Shown here: piece by piece, positions 1 to 6,804 of the stretch | Numbering within the stretch: position 1 is the first letter of the stretch | Layout of the letters: each line of letters begins with the position of its first letter | NCBI RefSeq assembly: GCF_902779965.1 | Contig: NZ_CACZDK010000023.1 | Span: forward strand, 1 to 64,000 | DNA: 64,000 bases | Direction of reading: 5' to 3' | Source: Fibrobacter succinogenes | Lineage (GTDB): Bacteria; Fibrobacterota; Fibrobacteria; Fibrobacterales; Fibrobacteraceae | The notes under the pieces: generated by a model | Told to the model about the DNA's origin: nothing | What the model saw: the letters and a program-made list of their open reading frames with translations, nothing else | Databases searched by the model: none | Made by a program: the position numbers and the translations under genes

Positions 1-204
1 AACTTCAACCTCGCTCTCGACGTGCTGAACGGCAAGGGCCGCCCGGGCATCAAGTATGCCTGTGCCCTGAACGCCGGTGCCGCCCTCTACATCAGCAAGA
101 AGGCAGCCAGCATCAAGGAAGGCTTCGACAAGGCCATGAAGGCTATGGAAGACGGCTCCGTGCTGAAGAAGATCGAAGAAGTGAAGGTCGCGACGAATTC
201 GTAA
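1..204 (+). CDS. trpD: Anthranilate phosphoribosyltransferase, C-terminal end (partial)
   Basis: This is the last 67 codons of a gene that starts before the window; the frame is open from base 1. The sequence VLNGKGRPGIKY followed by an Ala-rich NAGAALYISK helix and an EGFDKAMKAMEDG segment matches the C-terminal helices of TrpD, which transfers phosphoribose from PRPP to anthranilate in tryptophan synthesis. The catalytic domain is outside the window, so the call rests on the C-terminal signature only. A strong hairpin follows at 263-302. Confidence 0.75.
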   Translation, partial: NFNLALDVLNGKGRPGIKYACALNAGAALYISKKAASIKEGFDKAMKAMEDGSVLKKIEEVKVATNS

Positions 205-262
205 TGAGATCGGTTGCGTTCGCTCCCTTTGGGGTATGAGCGCGGGCTACGCCCTTTGAGAA

Positions 263-302
263 AAACTAAAACCGCTCCGATTATTCGGAGCGGTTTTAGT
301 TT
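263..302. terminator. Bidirectional rho-independent terminator
   Basis: An 18-bp perfect inverted repeat with a TTAT loop, GC-rich in the centre and flanked by A/T runs on both sides. It sits between the convergent trpD (+) and nadK (-) genes and can serve both. Confidence 0.85.
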
Positions 303-317
303 AAATAAAGAGGCATT

Positions 318-1202
318 TTAAGCAGAGCGAGGTTTTCCCGTCCAGCCCAATTTTTCGCGAAGAGCTCCCACGAAACCCGTATGGCGCATGCGAATAAAAG
401 TCGTCACAAGCTTACTTTCAGACAACATTACATATTCGTCCGGTTTCATTTCGAGCGTTATGCGCCCATCAAAAACAAGGTCAATCGAGCAATTTACCGC
501 CGATGCCAAACGCAATTTTTTATCCGTCAACGAAAGCACAAGCGGGCGCACCGAAAGGCTGCTCGGCGCCACAGGCGTAAGCACCACCGCCGGAGTCGAA
601 GGGTGGATAATTGGACCGCCAGCCGCCAAATTGTAAGCGGTAGAACCTGTCGGTGTCGAAACGAGAATCGAATCCGCCCAGTATTCTGTCAGGCACGTAT
701 CATTATAAGCGACATTCACGTTCACCATGCGTTCGGGAGCACGCGCACGTACGTGGACTTCATTCAGCACCGTTTGCTTTGCTATGCACTTTTTTCCGTG
801 ATAAACAGCAGCTTCAATCATCATGCGTTCACGCGTCGAAAAATCACCTGCAATCAAGCTATCGAGCGTCTTGGTCAAGCCTTCCACGCGCGATTCCGCC
901 AAGAAACCGACACGGCCCGCATTCACGCCGAGAATCGGGATGTTGTGGCCAAGCGCCATATGCGCTGCCGTAAGCACCGTGCCGTCACCGCCAACAGCAA
1001 TCAGCAAATCGGTCTTCTGCAACGCAGATTCTTTCACAACACGAATTGGCTTTTTCACGAGTTCCTTCAAGGAATCGAGAGCGTAAAACTTTACCTGCGG
1101 ATGTTCGAGCGCCCAAGCAGAAATCTGCTTCAAGGCACAAGCCAAATCGGCACTTTTGTCCTTAAACCCGACAATCCCAATGTTGCTGAAAGACTTATTC
1201 AT
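318..1202 (-). CDS. nadK: NAD kinase
   Basis: ATP (or polyphosphate)-dependent phosphorylation of NAD to NADP in the cytoplasm. The 294-residue protein has the diagnostic GGDG motif at about residues 71-74, followed by ILGVNAGRVGFL, and an NE motif at 147-148 typical of the NAD-binding region. The frame is open further upstream, but the start at 1202 is preferred because GAGGG lies just upstream of ATG and the family N-terminus begins here. It is the last gene of a leftward group with tyrA and a degenerate aroA homologue, separated from the latter by about 45 bases. Confidence 0.93.
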   Translation of the reverse strand: MNKSFSNIGIVGFKDKSADLACALKQISAWALEHPQVKFYALDSLKELVKKPIRVVKESALQKTDLLIAVGGDGTVLTAAHMALGHNIPILGVNAGRVGFLAESRVEGLTKTLDSLIAGDFSTRERMMIEAAVYHGKKCIAKQTVLNEVHVRARAPERMVNVNVAYNDTCLTEYWADSILVSTPTGSTAYNLAAGGPIIHPSTPAVVLTPVAPSSLSVRPLVLSLTDKKLRLASAVNCSIDLVFDGRITLEMKPDEYVMLSESKLVTTFIRMRHTGFVGALREKLGWTGKPRSA

Positions 1203-1246
1203 TTTCACCCTCAAGTTTCGCGTTTCACCCATGCGTTAGCCAGATT

Positions 1247-2617
1247 TTATTCCTTTTTCTCGGCATTTTCGGCCACTAGCACGTTTTTCAATTTTTCATA
1301 AACGCCCGGGAACATCGCTTCTACTTTGTCAAAGTTTTCAACTACTTCATCGTTCTGAAGCGCAAGCGAAAGTACGCTCAAGGCAAGCCCCATCTGCGCC
1401 GATTCCCCACCGTCAAAATCGCTACCGTTCACAATCGTTTCCAAACCGCGAATGACAAGGCCATCATCGTAAACGCCGACTTCGGCACCGGTCTTGCGCA
1501 AGTTCACCGCCAACACTTCATTCTTCGGGCGCATTTCAACGCGAACTTCTTTAGGCACTCGCAAAATCGTCTCGCCTTCGGCGTAGCAAGCCGCCACAGC
1601 CAACAGCGGGTATTCTTCAAGTGCCGTTGCAATCACGTCTTCGCTAAAGCGGCGACCTTGCAATCGCTTTCCAGAAGCAAGCGGTTTGATTTCGACATCG
1701 CCAAAAACATCGCCATACTTTTCACGACGGCTCACCGTTTCCACATTGGCGCCCATGCGCTTGAGGCATGTGAGCGCACCTGCGCGGCTACTGTTCAAAT
1801 CAACATTCAAAAGCTTGATGACGTTGTCCTTGGGCATATTGCCAACCGTCGCCAAGACTGCAAAAGCAGTCGCTTCGGTCGTATCGCCCGGCACATAATA
1901 CTCACGCGCCGTAATCACCTTCGTTTCCGAAAGCTCCGTGAACTGAGTGCGTTCAATTTTCTTGCCTTGAGCAATCATCAAGCGGCGTTCAAATTCACTC
2001 AGCTGCTCCATGCCACGGCCTTCGTACTTTACCGCCGCGCCAAAGTAAATGAGCATTTTCGTCCACTGGTCATGCACCGTCGATTTTTCTTCGAAATTCA
2101 AATATTCATTGCGAATCAGCGCACGGAGCAAAAGCCTATTGCGCATCGCATACGAAACATTCCCGAGCGAATCTTTCTTGACATTCAGTTCATCGCGCAA
2201 AAAATTAAAGACAAACTTTGCAGGTTCATCTTTTTGCACCTTAATCTTGAAATACTTCTGGACAGTTTCCTTTGCGTTATTCACGCGGGCAATCCCTGCA
2301 TCGTCCACTTCGGCAGCAAACGTATAAAGTTGTTCATCGTCCTTGCTTGCAAGCGTCCATAGCATTACATTATCAGCTTCGTTAAACTTAATCGGGAGCA
2401 TCGTCGGCACAGGATACTGAAAGCCCTTGCCGTTAAGCACCAGTTGGTGTCCCTGCAATTCATAAGACAACCCAAATTCCTTAAGAGCCTCGGCGTAGCG
2501 TTCACTGCCACTCGCCCACGCGAAATCTTCTAGCACGGTACGACCATTCACAAGAAGCGCCATCACCAGTGTCAAATTCATCCGTTCTCGGTCGGGGTTC
2601 ATCAAGAATTCCATCAT
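1247..2617 (-). CDS. Degenerate EPSP synthase (AroA)-family protein, catalytic residues not conserved
   Basis: The 456-residue protein follows the EPSP synthase fold order: an N-terminal GRTVLEDF segment, a VPGDTTEATAF segment equivalent to the VxGDxSSAxxF strand-helix, EEYPLLAVAACYAEGET, and a C-terminal MFPGVYEKL segment equivalent to FPDYFEQL. The catalytic signatures are not there: the KSxSNR motif reads RERMNL, the NAGT loop is absent, the Asp of DxxP is Glu, KESDR/KETDR reads EMRPK, and the DHR motif is missing. The central region between about residues 100 and 200 is unlike AroA. It probably does not make EPSP. AAGGA precedes the ATG. It lies 18 bases after tyrA, so a role in aromatic synthesis, perhaps binding or regulatory, is inferred from context only. 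Confidence 0.65.
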   Translation of the reverse strand: MMEFLMNPDRERMNLTLVMALLVNGRTVLEDFAWASGSERYAEALKEFGLSYELQGHQLVLNGKGFQYPVPTMLPIKFNEADNVMLWTLASKDDEQLYTFAAEVDDAGIARVNNAKETVQKYFKIKVQKDEPAKFVFNFLRDELNVKKDSLGNVSYAMRNRLLLRALIRNEYLNFEEKSTVHDQWTKMLIYFGAAVKYEGRGMEQLSEFERRLMIAQGKKIERTQFTELSETKVITAREYYVPGDTTEATAFAVLATVGNMPKDNVIKLLNVDLNSSRAGALTCLKRMGANVETVSRREKYGDVFGDVEIKPLASGKRLQGRRFSEDVIATALEEYPLLAVAACYAEGETILRVPKEVRVEMRPKNEVLAVNLRKTGAEVGVYDDGLVIRGLETIVNGSDFDGGESAQMGLALSVLSLALQNDEVVENFDKVEAMFPGVYEKLKNVLVAENAEKKE

Positions 2618-2635
2618 CTATTCCTTAATTACAAA

Positions 2636-3853
2636 TTAACGTCTTTCTTTAACTTCGTATTCCAAGTATTGCAAAGTCTTTACTGCGCGCGCGGCCTCTT
2701 CTTCGGTCTTGAACGCAAGCAAAAGCGTGCCCGCCACATTCTCGCGAACCTTCATCAGTTCAATATCGCGAATGTTAATACCTTCTTCGGCAAGCGGCTG
2801 CATCACGCTCAACAGAGCGCCCGGCTTATCCTTGAGCTGGACCGTAATTTCGTAGAACGAGTTCGTGTTATTGCGCCCCGGCGCAAACAAGCTCGCACGG
2901 CCATCGTTACCCGCCTTGAAAATATCGGCAAGCGCCTGGGAATTATCCGCCGCCACGCTATCCTCGTCATTTTCAAAATTGCCAGAAGCCGGCTTACCGT
3001 CCTTCACAACGTTAAGGCGCTTCATCGCCATGATCGTCTTGGTCAGCCCGTCACGCACTTCACAAAGAGCACGAGTCGTCTCGTCGCGATTAGTCACGGC
3101 AATATCGTGCCACATTCCCCAGCCCGAAGCGGCAATACGCGTCATATCGCGGAAAGCGCGGCCCGCAAAATGCTGGTAATTGTGCGCAAGCAAACGCTCC
3201 GGCAAGTTGCCTGCCAGCGTCGAACTCAGCATTTGCGGCATGTGACTCACCCACGCCATCGTGCGGTCGTGATGTTCCGGCGGGAACACCACCGGATTTG
3301 CGCCCACAAAATGAACCAGCTCTAACAGCGGCGCATAAACAGATTCAGGCGTTCCATTTGGCGGGCAAACAAACCAATACGCATTTTCAAAAATAGCAGG
3401 ATCGTTGTACTCGCAAGTACGTTTTTCGGAACCCGCCATCGGGTGACTACCGACAAAACGGAACGGAGCCGGCAAGCGCATCCCCGCCTTGCAAATTTCA
3501 ACCTTCGTCGAGCCGATATCGCTCACCAAAATTTCACGATTCTCAGAGCCATTAGTGCCAGCCCACGAAACACGCCCCAGCGCATCAATCATCTTTAGGA
3601 TGTGGATAATCGGAGCGCAAAGCAAAATCAGGTCGCTATCCTTCGCCCACTTTTCAGTTTCATCATACTCGAAAAATTCATCAGCAAGTTCAAGCTCACG
3701 AGCGCGCTTAAGCGTTGCAGGCGAACTCACCGCGCGGATAATCGTCGGGAGTTTAGCCTGCTTGATTGCAGCGGCAACGGAACTTGCGAGCAGGCCAAAG
3801 CCCACCATAGTAATGCGGCGAAAAGAAAGTCGCCCACTAAAACCATCAGCCAT
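2636..3853 (-). CDS. tyrA: Prephenate dehydrogenase with C-terminal ACT domain
   Basis: Oxidises prephenate to 4-hydroxyphenylpyruvate in tyrosine synthesis. The 405-residue protein starts with a dinucleotide-binding VGFGLLASS loop (residues 17-25) and carries SDIGSTK, the GSHPMAGSE motif and HHDRTMAWVSHMPQ, all characteristic of TyrA. Residues from about 325 form an ACT domain (YEITVQLKDKPGALL...GINIRDIEL), which in this family mediates feedback by aromatic amino acids. Its start overlaps the chorismate mutase stop by one base (TAATG), giving translational coupling. An unusual linker of about 50 residues lies between the catalytic and ACT parts. Confidence 0.93.
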   Translation of the reverse strand: MADGFSGRLSFRRITMVGFGLLASSVAAAIKQAKLPTIIRAVSSPATLKRARELELADEFFEYDETEKWAKDSDLILLCAPIIHILKMIDALGRVSWAGTNGSENREILVSDIGSTKVEICKAGMRLPAPFRFVGSHPMAGSEKRTCEYNDPAIFENAYWFVCPPNGTPESVYAPLLELVHFVGANPVVFPPEHHDRTMAWVSHMPQMLSSTLAGNLPERLLAHNYQHFAGRAFRDMTRIAASGWGMWHDIAVTNRDETTRALCEVRDGLTKTIMAMKRLNVVKDGKPASGNFENDEDSVAADNSQALADIFKAGNDGRASLFAPGRNNTNSFYEITVQLKDKPGALLSVMQPLAEEGINIRDIELMKVRENVAGTLLLAFKTEEEAARAVKTLQYLEYEVKERR

Positions 3854-4116
3854 TATTCTTCCACCTTGCGAGTTTCTTCCATGATGACACGGAAAATGTT
3901 CCTGAATGATTCTTCGGAGAGCGGGCCACCAGCCTTTCGAGCCTTTTCGGCAACCCCGTTCAGCACTGCCGTTTCACGACTTTCGTCAAACACCGGCAAG
4001 CCCTTCTGCTTCTTGATTTTTCCAATCTCAGCAGCATATGTCGCCCTCTTGTTGAGGAGTGTCATCAGTTCATCGTTCAGTTCATCAATGCGAATGCGCC
4101 ATTCATTAATATCCAT
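3853..4116 (-). CDS. aroQ: Chorismate mutase, AroQ type (monofunctional)
   Basis: An 87-residue all-helical protein with the AroQ pattern: R9-I-D-E-L near the start, an LLNKR segment, GKIKKQK, then D-E-S-R-E near residues 44-48. It converts chorismate to prephenate, the substrate of the adjacent TyrA. The size equals the free-standing AroQ domain, so it is not a truncated P-protein. It is the first gene of the leftward aroQ-tyrA-aroA-like-nadK group. Confidence 0.9.
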   Translation of the reverse strand: MDINEWRIRIDELNDELMTLLNKRATYAAEIGKIKKQKGLPVFDESRETAVLNGVAEKARKAGGPLSEESFRNIFRVIMEETRKVEE

Positions 4117-4271
4117 GTACGTGAATGTAGAAAAAATGCACTTTCATAAATTTACGGAGCCCTTTAAATTTGGCCGGATTTGCGTTTAGCACGTTTTACA
4201 GCCTATCGCCAACATTTTTTCTGCATATTTTTTTATTTTGTGCAAAATCACTATAATTTTTTCGGATGTTT

Positions 4272-4568
4272 ATGAAACAGATTGCATTATTTTTAGCTGC
4301 TATAGCCACATCTTTAACATTTGAAGCTTGCGCCAGCTCCGATCCGCGAGGTTACCAGCCTATAGAAATCGGCAACACGGCAAATGAAACGCAAATGGTA
4401 CGCGACGGTCGTGATACACAGACTTACATGAATACAAAAATGCCCACGCCCTCCAATGCAGAAAGCACCTATATGGGAGAAATGCCCGAGGCCAAGGTTC
4501 ATTACGAAGAAAAAGAAGACATCAAAGTCAACGACAAATTGGACTACGAAAAAATCAAACAGAATTAG
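4272..4568 (+). CDS. Small putative lipoprotein, unknown function
   Basis: About 98 residues. The N-terminus MKQIALFLAAIATSLTFEAC is a lysine plus hydrophobic segment ending in a Cys with a poor lipobox (FEAC), so lipidation is likely but not certain. The mature part is short, hydrophilic and acidic, with no recognisable domain. The ATG six bases upstream (4266) is an alternative start; neither has a clear ribosome binding site. It stands alone between divergent aroQ and the purC leader. Confidence 0.55.
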   Translation: MKQIALFLAAIATSLTFEACASSDPRGYQPIEIGNTANETQMVRDGRDTQTYMNTKMPTPSNAESTYMGEMPEAKVHYEEKEDIKVNDKLDYEKIKQN

Positions 4569-4599
4569 CATCGATCCTTCGACTGAAACTTAATGGTTT

Positions 4600-4750
4600 C
4601 CCTCCCAAACGCCATTCAAGAAATGATGGTTCCTCGCATTCGCGAGGATGACGAGTCGTAATGCGAGGATGACACTCACCGCCCACTGCACAAAACTTTT
4701 AAACAGCCCACTGTTTACAGCCTACTGCCTACTGTCTACTTCCTACTTTT
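4600..4750. repeat. Spacer with two dispersed repeat types
   Basis: Spacer between the small lipoprotein and purC. It contains GCGAGGATGAC units (about 4635-4675), and then the reverse-complement form of the AGTAGGAAGTAGACAGTAGGCAG repeat (about 4695-4747) that recurs in many spacers of this window. No gene is visible. Confidence 0.5.
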
Positions 4751-4767
4751 CTATATTTGCTTGCACT

Positions 4768-5652
4768 ATGAGCTTAAAATTTGATACTCCCATTACCGAA
4801 GTTCCGCTGTTCCACCAGGGCAAAGTACGTGACATGTACGACCTCGGTGACAGCTTCCTGATGGTCGCCAGCGACCGTCTTTCCGCTTTTGACGTGGTGC
4901 TTCCCACCCCGATTCCTGGTAAGGGCAAAATCCTCAACCAGCTTTCGCTGTTCTGGTTCCAGCACCTCGGTATGAAGAACCACCTCATCACCGCCGACGT
5001 AAACGAATACCCGGCAGTTTTGAAGAAGCACGCCGACTACCTCCGCGGCCGTTCCATGATCGTGAAGAAGGCTCACCGCCATTCCGTCGAATGCATCGTT
5101 CGCGGTTACATCGTCGGTTCTGGTTGGAAGGACTACCAGAAGACCGGTAAGATCTGCGGCCATGTTCTCCCCGAAGGCCTGCAGCTCTGCCAGAAGCTCG
5201 AAAAGCCGCTCTACACGCCGAGCACCAAGCCCGACGTTGGCCACGACGAAAACATCAGCTTCGAACAGACTTTCGACATCGTTGGCGAAAAGGTTGCAAC
5301 GATTCTCCGCGACATGTCCCTCGACATCTACACGAAGGCCCGCGACTACGCAGCAAGCAAGGGCATCATCCTTGCCGACACCAAGTTCGAATTCGGTGAA
5401 ATTGATGGCGAAACCATCCTCATCGATGAAGTGCTGACTCCGGACTCCAGCCGTTACTGGCCGGCAGACAAGTACCAGGTGGGCAAGAACCAGGAAAGTT
5501 TCGACAAGCAGTACGTTCGCGACTGGCTGGAAACTCTCGACTGGGGCAAGACCTATCCGGGTCCGGAAATTCCGGCAGACGTCGTGAAGAACACGCTCGC
5601 GAAGTACGAAGAAATCTTCGTGCGCCTCACCGGCAAGCAACCGGAACTGTAA
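4768..5652 (+). CDS. purC: Phosphoribosylaminoimidazole-succinocarboxamide synthase (SAICAR synthetase)
   Basis: Ligates aspartate to CAIR with ATP in purine synthesis. The 294-residue protein has the N-terminal QGKVRDMYDLGD phosphate-binding segment, SDRLSAFDVVLP, ECIVRGYIVGSGWKDYQ, and the DEVLTPDSSRYW motif that defines the family. Length and insertions resemble the longer, yeast ADE1-like type rather than the short E. coli type. The frame is open for 40 codons upstream, but that part lies in repeat sequence; ATG at 4768 matches the family N-terminus. A terminator follows at once. Confidence 0.95.
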   Translation: MSLKFDTPITEVPLFHQGKVRDMYDLGDSFLMVASDRLSAFDVVLPTPIPGKGKILNQLSLFWFQHLGMKNHLITADVNEYPAVLKKHADYLRGRSMIVKKAHRHSVECIVRGYIVGSGWKDYQKTGKICGHVLPEGLQLCQKLEKPLYTPSTKPDVGHDENISFEQTFDIVGEKVATILRDMSLDIYTKARDYAASKGIILADTKFEFGEIDGETILIDEVLTPDSSRYWPADKYQVGKNQESFDKQYVRDWLETLDWGKTYPGPEIPADVVKNTLAKYEEIFVRLTGKQPEL

Positions 5653-5669
5653 TAGACACGTCTATTTGC

Positions 5670-5704
5670 AAAACGCGCAGACCTTCGGGCCTGCGTTTTT
5701 TCTT
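5670..5704 (+). terminator. Rho-independent terminator after purC
   Basis: CGCAG/CTGCG stem closed by a CCTTCGGG tetraloop-like centre, followed by a T-rich tract. It begins about 18 bases after the purC stop, between convergent purC and the phosphatase gene. Confidence 0.8.
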
Positions 5705-5712
5705 TTGGAATA

Positions 5713-6522
5713 CTACTCCAGGTAGTATTTTCGAAGCATATCAATTTCATCCTGCGATACGCCTATTTTTTGCCGGATAAAATTCAATAGCGAACCATAT
5801 TTCTCGTTGATGAGCTTTACCGGAGTTTCCATATACTCGCGCTTGACGCTCACCAAGAAATGCAGCACGTCCAATTGCGCATCCGTCATTCCGGATTCGC
5901 GGCCTTTCGCAGTCATCACTTCGAGCTGTTTGCGGTACGAGTTTTCAGATTCCGTGTAATCGTCTAAAATAGCGTTATCGTCGGCGCCAAGCGCAGCGAG
6001 CATCAACACCGATCCAAAGCCGGCACGGTCCTTGCCCGAAGTGCAATGCCACAGAATTGGCGCACCCTTTTGCGCAAGAACAATCTTAAAGAACTCGCCA
6101 AACTGGCGATGCGCATAGTCGCCTTCAGCAAAGTAACTATAAAGTACATCCTTTAACTTAGTGGCCCACGGGTAGCCCGCAACTTTAAAAAGGAGCTCCA
6201 TCATCCCCTCTCCTTTCGCGGGCGTAATCTGTTCCTTTTTCAGCGCACTATTGCGCAGCAATTCGTCTAAAACAGGAATCGAGACCATCGACATTCCATC
6301 GAGAAGTTTGTCTTGTTTGCGCATATATTCAAAGTCTGAGCGCAAGTCTATAACCAAACGAATACCAAACTCGTCGCGCAAACGATGCAAATCGTTTTCG
6401 GTCGCTAGCGACAAATTTCCACTGCGGAAAAGCATGTTTTCTTTGACATGGCGGCCGCCCGCGACGATTCCGCCGAGCTGTCGAGCATTATCAATGCATT
6501 CAAACTTTAGAACATTTGCCAT
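5713..6522 (-). CDS. Tyrosine protein phosphatase, Y_phosphatase3-like
   Basis: The 269-residue protein carries the Cys-x5-Arg signature HCTSGKDRAG, with nucleophile C160 and phosphate-binding R166. An N-terminal NARQLGGI...RSGNLS segment and VIDLRSDFEY are typical of the prokaryotic Y_phosphatase3 group, whose members act on phosphotyrosine and sometimes phosphoinositides. No signal peptide, so probably cytoplasmic. It is convergent with purC and alone in its transcript. Its substrate cannot be read from the sequence. Confidence 0.85.
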   Translation of the reverse strand: MANVLKFECIDNARQLGGIVAGGRHVKENMLFRSGNLSLATENDLHRLRDEFGIRLVIDLRSDFEYMRKQDKLLDGMSMVSIPVLDELLRNSALKKEQITPAKGEGMMELLFKVAGYPWATKLKDVLYSYFAEGDYAHRQFGEFFKIVLAQKGAPILWHCTSGKDRAGFGSVLMLAALGADDNAILDDYTESENSYRKQLEVMTAKGRESGMTDAQLDVLHFLVSVKREYMETPVKLINEKYGSLLNFIRQKIGVSQDEIDMLRKYYLE

Positions 6523-6586
6523 AAAAGTCCCCTTTACAAGTCTAATATAACGAAATCCATTACAATTTCAAAACATTTATACATAA

Positions 6587-6619
6587 AAACCCCGAAAGTC
6601 TTAAAAACTTTCGGGGTTT
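6587..6619 (-). terminator. Rho-independent terminator of the surface-protein operon
   Basis: 13-bp perfect stem (AAACCCCGAAAGT and its complement) with a 7-base loop; on the minus strand it ends in a T-run. It is 20 bases beyond the stop of the 45-codon gene. Confidence 0.85.
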
Positions 6620-6638
6620 ACACAGTCCTTACAATAGA

Positions 6639-6776
6639 CTAGCCGAGCTGGTCACTCCAAGGAGGAGGTTCAGAGCCGCTTCCTTGCATTAGGCAGACTT
6701 CATGACGCAATTCAACAATTTTCATCTCGGGAGATGTGTATTCTTTTTTCTGGTTTTGTTCTTTTTTCATATTCAT
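6639..6776 (-). CDS. 45-residue peptide, small surface-operon protein
   Basis: An ATG-to-TAG frame of 45 codons begins 28 bases after the stop of the beta-helix protein and ends 20 bases before a strong terminator. The peptide starts with MNMKKEQ and contains EYTSPEMKIVEL and GSGSEPPPW. This 'Y-x-x-P-x-x-x-x-V-x-L ... GSG' pattern recalls small, poorly understood peptides found beside surface-protein genes in Bacteroidetes (recalled resemblance, not searched). A second ATG two codons in is equally plausible. It has one Cys and no signal peptide. Confidence 0.55.
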   Translation of the reverse strand: MNMKKEQNQKKEYTSPEMKIVELRHEVCLMQGSGSEPPPWSDQLG

Positions 6777-6804
6777 TTGTATTCAATTGTTTAAGGTTTG
6801 GGGG

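Noticed and set aside
381-1301. 306-codon plus-strand frame opposite nadK
   Set aside because: It is antisense to a clear NAD kinase, with Arg/His-rich composition typical of a shadow frame.
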